A DNA stretch of 64,000 nucleotides from Acinetobacter calcoaceticus DSM 30006 = CIP 81.8 (GTDB taxonomy: Bacteria > Pseudomonadota > Gammaproteobacteria > Pseudomonadales > Moraxellaceae). The stretch spans positions 868,145 through 932,144 of the forward strand of contig NZ_KB849780.1 in the NCBI RefSeq assembly GCF_000368965.1, read 5' to 3'. Position numbers and translations under genes: made by a program. Under the pieces are notes generated by a model. It did no database searches. It was not told the DNA's origin and saw nothing but the letters and a program-made list of their open reading frames with translations. Position 1 is the stretch's first letter. Every line of letters begins with the position of its first letter. Below, one piece after another: positions 19,137 to 29,651 of this stretch.

Positions 19137-20057
19137 TTAAGCACTAGCGCGACGACGTTCAACTTCAGTTGAAGGTGCAGCAGCGGCATCTTTAACAAGT
19201 TCGATGTTAAATGTGATGTGTTTGAAAGCGTGATCTAAACCACGGCGTTGAATTTCAGCAGGGTCAGTTACATCAACTGCTGTTGCAACTAAGCCATCAC
19301 GAGTTGCGAAGGCAAAATCGTCCCATAAGTACTCATCACCCTCAATGTTGAATTGAGTTGTAAGCTTACGGAAGCCCGGTGCAGACACGAAGTAATGAAC
19401 GTGCGATGGGCGGTTACCATGACGGCCTAACTTGTTAAGAAGGGCTTGAGTTGTACCTTCCGGAGGGCAACCATAACCCACTGGCATAGTCGTTAATGCA
19501 ACATATTTACCATCAGCATCAGTCAAAATACTACGGCGTAAGTTGAAGTCAGATTGAGACTTATCAAAGAATGAGTAATTACCCAAGCTGTTAGCATGCC
19601 ATACTTCAACTTTTGCATTTTCAATGATATTGCCATTGGCATCAGTCACAGTACCTTCAATAATTAAGGTATCGATTTTGCCTGTTTCAGTGCCATCATC
19701 CATACGCGAAAAACCAACAGATTCAGGCGCACCAGCTACGTAAAGTGGGCCTTCGATAGTACGAGGTGTGCCACCAGTAACGCCAGCTTTTGCATCTGCT
19801 TCATCTGCACGTAAATCAAGATAGTGTTCTAAACCTAAGCCGGCTGCTAAAAGTCCAAGTTCGTTTGCTTGACCTGCATCTGTGAAATATTCCAAACCTT
19901 TCCATACTTCTGAAGGTTGGATGTCTAAGTCTTCGATGGCTTGAAATAAATCCCCGAGAAGGCGCACTACAATTTGTTGAACACGTGCATCGACTTCGCC
20001 TTTAGCTGTGTCGACATTCATTTGTTTTACAAGCGCATCAATTTGTTGACGGTTCAT
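19137..20057 (-). CDS. catA: catechol 1,2-dioxygenase CatA
   Basis: 306-residue intradiol dioxygenase. The N-terminal helical linker domain (MNRQQIDALVKQMNVDTAKGEV) is that of catechol 1,2-dioxygenases. Iron ligands are visible as Tyr in NYSFF, Tyr in PVGYGCPP and the two His in HVHYF. It cleaves catechol to cis,cis-muconate. I use ATG 20057 (AAGGAGTTTTAGT upstream) rather than an open extension to 20204. It is inserted between catC and catI, unlike A. baylyi ADP1, where catA is a separate unit. Confidence 0.95.
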   Translation of the reverse strand: MNRQQIDALVKQMNVDTAKGEVDARVQQIVVRLLGDLFQAIEDLDIQPSEVWKGLEYFTDAGQANELGLLAAGLGLEHYLDLRADEADAKAGVTGGTPRTIEGPLYVAGAPESVGFSRMDDGTETGKIDTLIIEGTVTDANGNIIENAKVEVWHANSLGNYSFFDKSQSDFNLRRSILTDADGKYVALTTMPVGYGCPPEGTTQALLNKLGRHGNRPSHVHYFVSAPGFRKLTTQFNIEGDEYLWDDFAFATRDGLVATAVDVTDPAEIQRRGLDHAFKHITFNIELVKDAAAAPSTEVERRRASA

Positions 20058-20092
20058 ACTAAAACTCCTTAAGTATGCAATACGGTTTTGGG

Positions 20093-20142
20093 TGGCAGTG
20101 GGGCTGGCATTTTGTTTTGCTAGCGAATAATGACTGCCACGT
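20093..20142 (-). other. leader hairpin upstream of catA
   Basis: GTGGCAGT (20094-20101) pairs with ACTGCCAC (20135-20142), and an inner GCTGGC/GCTAGC pair extends the stem. It lies in the 161-bp gap between catC and catA. Role unknown; it may separate the expression levels of catBC and catA. Confidence 0.4.
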
Positions 20143-20218
20143 TCCTTGTTACCTTTTGAATCAATGTATTTAATTTCTAAGTGTGTTTCAGACCACACAC
20201 TCAAACTATTTTCTTAGA

Positions 20219-20509
20219 TTACGAATCATCATCACGAACAGAAGAAGGGTGACGATTAAGTGCCATTACTTCGATGTTCATGTAAGGATAGAGAGGTAAT
20301 CCTTGTAAAATGTTGTGCAACTCTTCATTGCTCTCAACATCAAAAATACTGATGTTTGAGTACTGGCCTGTAACTCGCCAGATGTGTCGCCATTTACCTT
20401 GACGTTGTAGATCTTGCGAATAGGCTTTTTCAACAGCCTTAATTTCATTTGCTTTGTCGGCTGGCATATCAAGTGGAATATGCACATCCATACGTACATG
20501 AAATAACAT
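20219..20509 (-). CDS. catC: muconolactone delta-isomerase CatC
   Basis: 96 residues, the normal length of this small ferredoxin-like-fold isomerase (MLFHVRMDVHIPLDMP, then GKWRHIWRVTGQYSNISIFDVES). It converts muconolactone to 3-oxoadipate enol-lactone. It starts 23 bp after catB, with AAGGAGTTTCCC upstream. The other open frame over these bases (20278-20499) is a shadow. Confidence 0.95.
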   Translation of the reverse strand: MLFHVRMDVHIPLDMPADKANEIKAVEKAYSQDLQRQGKWRHIWRVTGQYSNISIFDVESNEELHNILQGLPLYPYMNIEVMALNRHPSSVRDDDS

Positions 20510-20532
20510 GGGAAACTCCTTATCCTGTTGCC

Positions 20533-21639
20533 TTAACGACGTAACTTATCGACTTTATCTTCATCAATTTCAATGCCTAAGCCCGGAGCTGTTGGCAAGT
20601 GCAATTCAAAGTTTTCGTAACGTAGCGGTTCTTTCAAAATTTCTTCGGTAAGCAATAACGGACCAAATAATTCAGTACCAAACGCTAATGTTTCAAAGGT
20701 TGCAAATGCATGAGCAGAAGCAATGCTACCTACAGGGCCTTCAAGCATGGTGCCGCCATAAAGATCAATTCCAGCCAAACCTGCAACCTTGGCCACTTCA
20801 CATGCTTCGATCAGACCACCAGATTGTTCAATTTTTACCGCAAATACGTCAGCCCCATGGCTTTTTGCAATACGGTATGCGCTGTCTGGCCCAGTTAAAG
20901 CTTCATCCGCCATGATTGCGACATCAAAACGATGTGTTAAACGAGCAAGTGCTTCAGTATTTTGAATAGCACACGGCTGTTCAATTAAATCAATTCCGCC
21001 ATCTTGCAGCTGTTGAATACCTTGGATACATTCCAGCTCTGACCATGCACGATTTACATCGACACGTACACTAATATCTGCACCTAGTGCTTTTTTAATT
21101 GCAATGACATGATCAACATCGTGTTGCAAAGGGCGAGCACCAATTTTGAGCTTGAACGTATTATGACGTTTCAACTCAATCATTTTTTGAGCTTCAGCAA
21201 TATCTTTTTCTGTGTCGCCAGACGCAAGGGTCCAAAGTACAGGTAAACTATTACGTAGACGTCCACCTAAAACTTCGCTTAATGGCACGCCTAAACGTTT
21301 TGCCTGAATATCAAGTAGAGCAGTCTGAATGGCACATTTCGCAAAGCGGTTACCATTAATATTTTTACGAATCAGTTTTAGTGTTTGGGCAACGTTTAAA
21401 TCTTTAACTGATGCGAGTAATGGTGCAAAGTAAGTATCAATATTGGCTTTGACACTTTCAGGACTTTCTTCACCATAGTTCAGTCCACCAATGGTGGTCG
21501 CTTCACCCCAACCGACAATACCATCCATGGTCGTAATTTTAACGAGCACCAAAGTCTGAGTACGCATTGTAGTTACAGACAGCTGGTGAGGACGGATAGT
21601 TGGAATATCCACAAGTATGGTTTCTATGGTTCTATACAT
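20533..21639 (-). CDS. catB: muconate cycloisomerase CatB
   Basis: 368-residue enolase-superfamily enzyme: KLKIGARP holds the catalytic lysine pair, VRVDVNRAW starts the metal-binding Asp/Glu/Asp series, followed by IEQPC and IMADEAL, and the second lysine is in VFAVKIEQSGG. It cyclises cis,cis-muconate to muconolactone. First gene of the cat operon, divergent from catM over a 100-bp regulatory region. Confidence 0.95.
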   Translation of the reverse strand: MYRTIETILVDIPTIRPHQLSVTTMRTQTLVLVKITTMDGIVGWGEATTIGGLNYGEESPESVKANIDTYFAPLLASVKDLNVAQTLKLIRKNINGNRFAKCAIQTALLDIQAKRLGVPLSEVLGGRLRNSLPVLWTLASGDTEKDIAEAQKMIELKRHNTFKLKIGARPLQHDVDHVIAIKKALGADISVRVDVNRAWSELECIQGIQQLQDGGIDLIEQPCAIQNTEALARLTHRFDVAIMADEALTGPDSAYRIAKSHGADVFAVKIEQSGGLIEACEVAKVAGLAGIDLYGGTMLEGPVGSIASAHAFATFETLAFGTELFGPLLLTEEILKEPLRYENFELHLPTAPGLGIEIDEDKVDKLRR

Positions 21640-21666
21640 GAAGTTTCAACTATTTCAAACTTGTTT

Positions 21667-22654
<988 letters not shown>

Positions 22655-22735
22655 CTTTTTAATACGATTAAGATTGAATTTTCATGTTATTTTAAAACTT
22701 TAAACCTATAGGTAATATGTAAAAGGAATTATTGA

Positions 22736-23530
22736 ATGAGAAAAATTTTAGGACTAGCTTCTCTCATTATGTCTACTGGTGTTGTACATGCTGAACAATT
22801 AAATGAACAAGAACAAATTTCTCCATACAATGCAAATGTAACCTTCGCGAGTCAATATATATCACGTGGTTTCCAGCAAACATGGGGTAAGCCAGCTTTA
22901 CAGATTGGTTTAGATTATGCAAATCCAAATGGATTATTTGTGGGTACTTGGGCATCGAATGTGAGTTCTAACTATCTTAGAGATGCTTCAGTTGAGTGGG
23001 ATTTTTATGCAGGTTATATAAAAACTTTTGATAAGTTTTCGGCTGGTATGACGGTTTTTTATTACTACTATCCGGGAGCTGAAAGCACACCTGAAACGGG
23101 TAGTACCAGTTATAACTATGGCGAAATTGTGCCTCAAATTGGTTATGGACCTTTAACGCTTAAATACTTTATTACTTACACGCCAGATTATGCTGGCTAT
23201 AACTCCAAGACGATGGGCGGCCCTGAGGGTAAACGTTCAAGAGGAACAACATATCTGGATTTAACTTTTACACAGCCAATAAATGACACTTGGACTTTTG
23301 GTGCCCATTATGGCTATGAAAGAATTAAAAATTTCTCGGAAGCTAATTTCCAAGATATGAAAGTCGAGCTTATTAAGGATTTAGGCGCTGGCTGGAATAC
23401 GGGGGTGGCCTATACCAAAGCTTGGGATAGAAATGGGTTCTATAAGAAGTATAGTAATGGTGAACCGGATGCACCTATTTCAAATCCGATTGACTCAACA
23501 TTTACAGTGTCTGTAAAAAAAATTTTTTAA
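22736..23530 (+). CDS. TorF-type putative outer-membrane porin
   Basis: 264 residues with a signal peptide (MRKILGLASLIMSTGVVHA). The mature protein starts with the family-typical YNANVTFASQYISRGFQQTWGKPALQIGLDY and ends in FTVSVKKIF with a C-terminal Phe, an outer-membrane barrel signature. AAAAGGAATTATTGA precedes the ATG. It stands 81 bp after catM with no terminator seen between, so it may follow catM. Substrate unknown; uptake of aromatic acids is a guess from position. Confidence 0.75.
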   Translation: MRKILGLASLIMSTGVVHAEQLNEQEQISPYNANVTFASQYISRGFQQTWGKPALQIGLDYANPNGLFVGTWASNVSSNYLRDASVEWDFYAGYIKTFDKFSAGMTVFYYYYPGAESTPETGSTSYNYGEIVPQIGYGPLTLKYFITYTPDYAGYNSKTMGGPEGKRSRGTTYLDLTFTQPINDTWTFGAHYGYERIKNFSEANFQDMKVELIKDLGAGWNTGVAYTKAWDRNGFYKKYSNGEPDAPISNPIDSTFTVSVKKIF

Positions 23531-23555
23531 GTTAAACTTATTAATATTGGTCTGA

Positions 23556-23600
23556 TTAACTACGTTTGAAAGATATCTGTAAACTTTCAAACGTAGTTAA
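23556..23600 (+). terminator. long-stem terminator after the TorF-type porin
   Basis: A 17-bp perfect stem (23556-23572 with 23584-23600) and 11-nt loop is followed by AATGGACTTTTTATTT. It lies 25 bp after the porin stop. Confidence 0.7.
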
Positions 23601-24015
23601 AATGGACTTTTTATTTATGCTTTTAAATTAATTAAGGTAGGCAAATTAAGCACTATCCTAGTGTCTTCAATAATCTCTAAACATGGGATTATCCGCAGTG
23701 AAATATAAAATTGGAAATATATAAAATTATTATTTTTTGAACTCTAATAAAATTATTATGGATACTTAATATTAATCTTCAAAGGCATTTGTGGGCTGAT
23801 TATAAATAAAAACTATTATATGAAACAAAATAAGTATTGGCATTTAGATGGGGATTTTTCCATTCTTAAACTGTTTTATGTACACGTTCCAGTAGGTAGC
23901 TGTCTCGGAAAATACAAGGGATTTGTTGTGTCTAACTTTGCCTGAACTTCGTATTCCGTTTTTATACCTTCAGTAACGCAGTATACGTTCAATTTTGCAG
24001 TTTAAGGAAATATTG
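23601..24015. other. non-coding region upstream of mhpDFE
   Basis: About 415 bp with no supported gene. It is AT-rich up to about 23860 and less so afterwards. A 41-codon frame (23820-23945) has no ribosome site and no recognisable relatives. Near the mhpD start, GTAT and ATAC half-sites (about 23950-23988) could belong to a LysR operator, but the spacing does not match one clear box. Confidence 0.4.
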
Positions 24016-24813
24016 ATGTCGAATTCTGCTGTTGTTGATTCAGTTGCTTTTGCCTTAAGACAAGCTGAACTATCACAAACTGCGATTATTCCTATTCGTG
24101 CTGAACTCGGTGGTGAACAGGCAAATGTGGATATCGCTTATGCAGTACAGGAAATCAATACTGTACGTGCACTCTCGGAAGGGCGCCGTTTAGTAGGTCG
24201 TAAAATTGGCCTCACTTCTAAAGTGGTACAAGCCCAACTCGGCGTAGATCAACCTGACTTTGGGATGTTATTTGCTGATATGGCATATGGCGATGGTGAA
24301 GTCATTCCAGCGGGTAAGTTCATTCAGCCAAAAGTTGAAGCTGAAATTGCGCTCGTACTCAAAAAGGATTTAACCCAAGTCCGACATACATATGCAGACA
24401 TTATTAGTGCAACTGACTATGCCTTACCGGCTATTGAAATAGTCGATAGTCGCATTGAGAACTGGAAAATCTCATTGATTGACACGGTTGCTGACAATGC
24501 ATCAAGTGCAGCTTTTGTGTTGGGTTCACGTCCAGTACAGCTTAATCAACTTGATTTAGTTAACTGCAAAATGACGATGACTCGTGGTGATGAGGTCGTT
24601 TCGCAAGGTGTTGGTAAAGCTTGTTTAGCGAATCCATTGAATGCAGCAGTTTGGTTAGCGGATGAAATGGTACGACGCGGACGTCCATTACAAGCAGGAG
24701 ATATTGTCCTGACTGGGGCATTGGGTCCAATGGTGGTGGCTCATCCTGGGGATGAGTTTAAAGTTGAAATTGAAGGCTTCAATTCAGTTGTTGCATGCTT
24801 TGCTGCTGAATAA
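24016..24813 (+). CDS. mhpD: 2-keto-4-pentenoate hydratase
   Basis: 265 residues of the hydratase/4-oxalocrotonate decarboxylase family: [25 protein letters not shown] and the metal-site stretch [12 protein letters not shown]. It hydrates 2-hydroxypenta-2,4-dienoate, the product of MhpC, to 4-hydroxy-2-oxovalerate. ATG 24016 has AAGGAAA 8 bases upstream and is preferred over an in-frame TTG at 23995. It is the first gene of a D-F-E order identical to E. coli mhp. Confidence 0.88.
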   Translation: MSNSAVVDSVAFALRQAELSQTAIIPIRAELGGEQANVDIAYAVQEINTVRALSEGRRLVGRKIGLTSKVVQAQLGVDQPDFGMLFADMAYGDGEVIPAGKFIQPKVEAEIALVLKKDLTQVRHTYADIISATDYALPAIEIVDSRIENWKISLIDTVADNASSAAFVLGSRPVQLNQLDLVNCKMTMTRGDEVVSQGVGKACLANPLNAAVWLADEMVRRGRPLQAGDIVLTGALGPMVVAHPGDEFKVEIEGFNSVVACFAAE

Positions 24814-24824
24814 AGGATAAGGAA

Positions 24825-25730
24825 ATGAAAAAGATAAAATGTGCCTTAATTGGTCCAGGAAATATTGGAACAGATTTGTTGTATAAATTGCAGCGTAGTG
24901 AAGTTTTAGAGCCGGTATGGATGGTTGGAATTGATCCTACTTCTGAAGGCTTAGCTCGTGCTGCAACAATGGGTTTAAAAACCACGGCTGAAGGCGTTGA
25001 TGGTTTATTACCTCATGTACTTGAAGATGATATCAAAATTGCTTTTGATGCAACTTCAGCATATGTGCATGCAGAGAACAGTCGCAAGCTCAATGAGCTT
25101 GGGGTGTTAATGATTGATTTGACTCCTGCGGCAATTGGTCCATTTTGTGTGCCACCAGTGAATTTGGAAGCTTTGTTAGATGCTGGTGAAGTACCCAATG
25201 TGAATATGGTGACCTGTGGTGGGCAAGCAACTATTCCAATGGTCGCGGCAATTTCACGGGTACAAACGGTTAGCTATGCTGAAATCATTGCAACGGTTTC
25301 GACTAAATCGGTTGGGCCAGGTACGCGTAAAAATATTGATGAATTTACCCGTACAACTGCTGGAGCAATTGAAAAAGTTGGTGGTGCCAAACAAGGTAAA
25401 GCCATCATTATTATCAATCCTGCTGAACCACCATTAATGATGCGTGACACAGTACATTGTTTAGTTGAAGGAGAGCCTGACCAAGTTGCAATTACGGAAT
25501 CAGTCAATGCCATGATTAAAGAGGTACAAAAGTACGTACCCGGCTACAAACTGGTAAATGGACCTGTATTTGATGGTAATCGTGTTTCTATGTTTCTTGA
25601 AGTAGAAGGCCTAGGCGATTATTTACCGAAATATGCAGGTAATCTTGACATTATGACTGCGGCAGCTGCACGTACTGCAGAAATGTTTGCAGAACGTGTT
25701 TTATCTAATCAAAAAGCTGAAGTTGTTTAA
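24825..25730 (+). CDS. mhpF: acylating acetaldehyde dehydrogenase
   Basis: 301 residues: NAD-binding [11 protein letters not shown] near residue 9 and catalytic Cys131 in [13 protein letters not shown]. It converts acetaldehyde plus CoA and NAD+ to acetyl-CoA and forms a channelling complex with the aldolase MhpE. Start 11 bp after mhpD with AAGGATAAGGA upstream. Length normal. Confidence 0.93.
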   Translation: MKKIKCALIGPGNIGTDLLYKLQRSEVLEPVWMVGIDPTSEGLARAATMGLKTTAEGVDGLLPHVLEDDIKIAFDATSAYVHAENSRKLNELGVLMIDLTPAAIGPFCVPPVNLEALLDAGEVPNVNMVTCGGQATIPMVAAISRVQTVSYAEIIATVSTKSVGPGTRKNIDEFTRTTAGAIEKVGGAKQGKAIIIINPAEPPLMMRDTVHCLVEGEPDQVAITESVNAMIKEVQKYVPGYKLVNGPVFDGNRVSMFLEVEGLGDYLPKYAGNLDIMTAAAARTAEMFAERVLSNQKAEVV

Positions 25731-25741
25731 GGAGAAACCGT

Positions 25742-26761
25742 ATGTCTAAGATTATTGTGCATGATATGACTTTACGTGATGGTATGCATCCACAACGTCA
25801 TCAAACTACAGTTGAGCAAATGATTGCCATTTCAACCGCGTTAGACGAAGCGGGTGTGCCATTAATTGAAGTGACTCATGGTGATGGCTTAGGGGGGAGT
25901 TCCGTTAACTACGGTTTCGCTGCTGCAACAGATGAAGAGTATTTATCTGCTGTTGTGCCACGCATGAAAAATGCCAAGGTGTCAGCGTTGTTATTGCCTG
26001 GGATTGGAACAGTTGATCATTTAAAAATGGCATATGAGATTGGTGTTTCAACCATTCGTGTCGCAACACACTGTACAGAAGCAGATGTGTCTGAGCAGCA
26101 TATTACTGCTGCACGAAAATTGGGAATGGACACAGTAGGCTTTCTAATGTTGGCACATATGGCATCGCCACAACATTTGCTAGAAGAAGCAAAAAAAATG
26201 GTGTCTTACGGTGCTAACTGTATTTATGTCACTGACTCTGCTGGGTACATGTTGCCACAAGATGTTACCGATCGGGTTGGATTACTCCGTCAAGAACTTG
26301 ATAGCAGTATTGAGTTAGGTTTCCATGGTCACCATAACTTGGGTATGGGCGTTGCCAATACCGTTGCTGCGGTTGACGCTGGTGCAATTCGGGTCGACTT
26401 GGCGGCAGCTGGTCTAGGAGCTGGAGCAGGCAATACACCACTTGAGTTATTTATTGCAGTTGCAAATCGTATGCAAATAGAAACAGGCGTAGACTTGTTT
26501 AAAGTACAGGATATTGCAGAAGATCTTGTGATTCCAATGATGCTAAATCCAATTCGTGCAGATCGTGATGCAGCAACGTTAGGTTATGCAGGTGTATATT
26601 CTTCTTTCTTGTTGTTTGCAAAACGTGCTGAAGCTAAATATGGTGTCTCTGCACGTGAAATTTTATTAGAGCTTGGTCGCCGTGGTACGGTTGGGGGACA
26701 GGAGGATATGATTGAAGATCTTGCCTTGACCATGTCAAAAGCGAAAGTAATGAGCGCATAA
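25742..26761 (+). CDS. mhpE: 4-hydroxy-2-oxovalerate aldolase
   Basis: 339-residue DRE-TIM aldolase. [11 protein letters not shown] carries the catalytic Arg-Asp and [15 protein letters not shown] the metal-binding His pair; the C-terminal domain ([15 protein letters not shown]) contacts MhpF. It cleaves 4-hydroxy-2-oxovalerate to pyruvate and acetaldehyde. Start 11 bp after mhpF with AAGGAGAAACC upstream. Confidence 0.93.
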   Translation: MSKIIVHDMTLRDGMHPQRHQTTVEQMIAISTALDEAGVPLIEVTHGDGLGGSSVNYGFAAATDEEYLSAVVPRMKNAKVSALLLPGIGTVDHLKMAYEIGVSTIRVATHCTEADVSEQHITAARKLGMDTVGFLMLAHMASPQHLLEEAKKMVSYGANCIYVTDSAGYMLPQDVTDRVGLLRQELDSSIELGFHGHHNLGMGVANTVAAVDAGAIRVDLAAAGLGAGAGNTPLELFIAVANRMQIETGVDLFKVQDIAEDLVIPMMLNPIRADRDAATLGYAGVYSSFLLFAKRAEAKYGVSAREILLELGRRGTVGGQEDMIEDLALTMSKAKVMSA

Positions 26762-26782
26762 GTTTTTTTATAAATGAAAAAG

Positions 26783-26808
26783 AGCACTCCACGAGAGTGC
26801 TTTTTTTC
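26783..26808 (+). terminator. terminator after mhpDFE
   Basis: Stem AGCACTC / GAGTGCT (26783-26789 with 26795-26801), 5-nt loop, then TTTTTT. It lies 21 bp after the mhpE stop. Confidence 0.85.
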
Positions 26809-27178
26809 ATCTAATGATTTGATCTAGATGAAATAACTTGGGTGTAAGCGTTATTTTCTATAAATGGATGGACATCATTTTTGATTGGATGTGTTTCTAT
26901 TTAAATAAAAAAACGATTAGAAAATTAAAAATAGCGAATTAAAATAAAGCTATTTTAATAAAATATATATATATAACAAATACTTATTCTGGTTTTTAGG
27001 AGGTGATTAATCGTTTTTAGTGATCTGTTAAAAATCTTCATTACTGGAAAAGTAACATTTTTTTAAAGCATTGAGTTTAAAAAGAAAAATATCTTAATAC
27101 TCTAGTCGAATTTTTCATAAAAATAGAGTTGAGCATGATAGGGCTTGGTTTCATGGATTGATTGAAAGGAAGTACGCA
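26809..27178. other. AT-rich region upstream of the mhp porin
   Basis: About 370 bp with no reading frame I can support. It contains a TATATATATA run near 26967 and an AGGAGGTGATTAA stretch near 27000 that is not followed by a start codon at a usable distance. It presumably holds the promoter of the porin gene. Confidence 0.4.
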
Positions 27179-28489
27179 ATGCGTCGTCAAACGTTATGGA
27201 TCGCAATGGCTTGCGCAATAGCAACAATAGGGGTTACTGGCACACATGCTGGTTTTGTTGAAGATAGTCAGGTTCAGCTTAAATTTAAAAACTTCTATTT
27301 AGATCGTCAGTATGATGACACCCCTGCAAAAAACTGGGGGAGTTGGTCGCAAGCTGTGACATTGGATGCAAAATCGGGTTATGCACAGTTTGGGGCGTTA
27401 CAACTCGGTGTTGATGTGTTAGCACAGTACGCTGTGCGTCTGGATGGTCGTGACCGTAATGCCGATTGGGTTCTGCCGTACAGTGGGATTTCTGGTACAG
27501 GCACAGGAAAACAAGAGCGCCAGTTTGGAAAAATAGGAGCAACTCTTAAAGCGAAAATCAGCCAAACTGAATTACGAATTGGTGAAATTTTACCTGTAAC
27601 ACCAGTAATTCATTTTGATCCATCACGTCAATTATTGACCACTTATAATGGGGTATGGCTGGAGTCAAAAGATCTTAAAAACACCAAATTAACGTTAGGT
27701 TATTTGGATAGTATCAATGCCCGTTATGAAAATCAGCCAATGGATTTTGGTCTATGGCCTAAAGCATTAAATAATGATGGTAAAACTGATGGGATGTATG
27801 TTGCGGGCATAGATTACCAATTAAATAAAAACTGGTCTGCAAGTTACTTTTATGGCGATGTGACGAATATCTATCGTCAAAATTACTTGGGTGTGAACTA
27901 TAAAAACAATTATGACAAGTTAAAAGTCGATTCACACATACGTTTTTTCGACAATACAGAGTCGGGAGATGCCTTGTATGGTGATATTGATAATCAGGCA
28001 TTGTCTATAGGCTCAACCTTAACTTATGGCTCACACAGCGTAGGTTTATCTTATCAGCAAATGTTTGGTGACCATGGTAGTAACCCGAGTGCAGCAACTG
28101 GTGCACCATATTTCCCATCCCTTGCAGGTTGGGTACCTCAGCCTTATTTGGATAACTGGTCAGTTGCGAGCTTTATTCGTAAAGATGAGAAATCGGTGGG
28201 TGTGGCTTATAGCTATGATTTTAGTGATCTTGGCATTAAAGGTTTAAAAACCACTGCAAAATATTGGCATGGTTGGGGCATTGATTCAGCTTATGAATCA
28301 AGTGCATTAACAGGCAAAGGCAAAGAAGATGAATTCAACTTTATTCTGAATTACGTAGTGCCAGAAGGGAAGTTAAAAGGCTTAGGTTTTCAATGGATGT
28401 ATATCGATGTGAACTTCGACAATATTGCAGGCCAAGCAAGCGATTTGCAGGAACATCGTATTGCAACGACATACACCTATAAATTTTAA
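27179..28489 (+). CDS. OprD-family porin of the mhp/hca cluster
   Basis: 436 residues. The signal peptide MRRQTLWIAMACAIATIGVTGTHA is cut before GFVEDSQ. The mature beta-barrel has OprD-type features (FKNFYLDRQYDD, GYAQFGALQLGVDVLAQYAVRLDG) and ends in TYTYKF with C-terminal Phe. ATG 27179 has GAAAGGAAG upstream; an in-frame TTG at 27158 is less likely. Lying between mhpE and mhpC, it probably admits phenylpropanoid acids. Confidence 0.83.
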   Translation: MRRQTLWIAMACAIATIGVTGTHAGFVEDSQVQLKFKNFYLDRQYDDTPAKNWGSWSQAVTLDAKSGYAQFGALQLGVDVLAQYAVRLDGRDRNADWVLPYSGISGTGTGKQERQFGKIGATLKAKISQTELRIGEILPVTPVIHFDPSRQLLTTYNGVWLESKDLKNTKLTLGYLDSINARYENQPMDFGLWPKALNNDGKTDGMYVAGIDYQLNKNWSASYFYGDVTNIYRQNYLGVNYKNNYDKLKVDSHIRFFDNTESGDALYGDIDNQALSIGSTLTYGSHSVGLSYQQMFGDHGSNPSAATGAPYFPSLAGWVPQPYLDNWSVASFIRKDEKSVGVAYSYDFSDLGIKGLKTTAKYWHGWGIDSAYESSALTGKGKEDEFNFILNYVVPEGKLKGLGFQWMYIDVNFDNIAGQASDLQEHRIATTYTYKF

Positions 28490-28674
28490 ATACTTTTAAA
28501 TATTTATTTAAATAACAAATGGTTATTAATATTTTTTTTGTATCACCTCATCGTAAACAAGTATCAGTTTAGGCGCTGTGAACAGGTAAGATGGGTGAGT
28601 AAAACATTTAAAATTTGGCCTACTAAAAGCAGCTTAATCTTGAGTTGAGCTGTATAAATTGTAAGAGGAATGAC

Positions 28675-29535
28675 ATGGGCACAGTACAAATCCCCGAATA
28701 TAAAACAGATCCATTTTTTGGTTTGGAAGACAAATGGATTGAAACAGCAGCAGGCGAGCTTACTCATTATCATGAGCTTGGAGAAGGTACTCCAATTTTA
28801 TTTTTACATGGTTCGGGTACTGGTGTTTCAGCAGCAGCAAACTGGTGGTTGAACTTACCACAAATTGCTGAGCAGGCACGCTGTATTGCTATTGATTCGA
28901 TTGGTTATGGACAAACTGTTGTTGCAGAAGGCACAGCTTACGGTATCCGTGCATGGGTAGATCATGCAGTCCGTGTATTAGATGCTTTAGGAATTGAAAA
29001 AACCTGGTTAGTAGGTAATTCTTTAGGTGGTTGGTTAGCATTCCAGTTTATATTGGATTACCCAGAGCGTGTACTAGGTATTGTATCAATGGGAACGGGT
29101 GGTGCTAAACAGACGGCAGCACTTAAAGCACATGCTAATCCTGAATTGACAGAAGCTGGTATTCGTAAAACTTTAGAAATGTTTGTGGTCGATAAGTCTT
29201 TAGTCACAGATGAATTGGTTAAAGTTCGTTTTGACTCAGCAAAAAATGACTACGCATCAGATCGATTGATGGATGTTGTTGGTGCACGAGACCGTGACCG
29301 TTTTGAGTTCCCGCTTGATTTTGAAAAGATGAAAGAGATTCAAGTTCCTGTACTACTCATTCATGGTGTGCAAGATGTAGTTATTCCTGTATCTCGTACA
29401 TGGGATATTTTGAATATTGTACCTTATGCTGATGCTCATATTTTTAGTCAATGTGGTCATTGGTCGCAAGTTGAAAGAGCACAAGAATTTAACCAGATTA
29501 TTAAACAATATTTAGCAGTACATGATGTTAAATAA
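28675..29535 (+). CDS. mhpC: meta-cleavage product hydrolase
   Basis: 286-residue alpha/beta hydrolase with nucleophile Ser116 in GNSLGGW, acid in GVQDVVIPV and His in QCGHWSQVE. It cleaves 2-hydroxy-6-oxonona-2,4-dienedioate (or the triene from cinnamate) to 2-hydroxypentadienoate plus succinate (or fumarate). ATG 28675 has AAGAGGAA upstream. Length matches the E. coli enzyme. Confidence 0.9.
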   Translation: MGTVQIPEYKTDPFFGLEDKWIETAAGELTHYHELGEGTPILFLHGSGTGVSAAANWWLNLPQIAEQARCIAIDSIGYGQTVVAEGTAYGIRAWVDHAVRVLDALGIEKTWLVGNSLGGWLAFQFILDYPERVLGIVSMGTGGAKQTAALKAHANPELTEAGIRKTLEMFVVDKSLVTDELVKVRFDSAKNDYASDRLMDVVGARDRDRFEFPLDFEKMKEIQVPVLLIHGVQDVVIPVSRTWDILNIVPYADAHIFSQCGHWSQVERAQEFNQIIKQYLAVHDVK

Positions 29536-29546
29536 AATATAAAAAG

Positions 29547-29578
29547 TACAGGAAGGATAAATTATTATTCTTCCTGTA
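29547..29578. terminator. terminator between mhpC and the LysR gene
   Basis: Stem TACAGGAAG / CTTCCTGTA (29547-29555 with 29570-29578), 14-nt loop, with A-runs before and a short T/A stretch after. It serves the mhpC transcript and possibly the convergent LysR gene. Confidence 0.65.
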
Positions 29579-29651
29579 TTTAAATTAAAAATTTTGGTTT
29601 TTTGCTGAGCCTTGTCATTTTATCTTAGACTTTTGTATTAAATAAGATAAG

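Noticed and set aside
19137..20204. Longer catA start at 20204
   Set aside because: The extra 49 residues do not belong to the catechol dioxygenase family, and the ribosome site lies before 20057.
23820..23945. 41-codon frame before mhpD
   Set aside because: No Shine-Dalgarno, no recognisable relatives, unremarkable composition.
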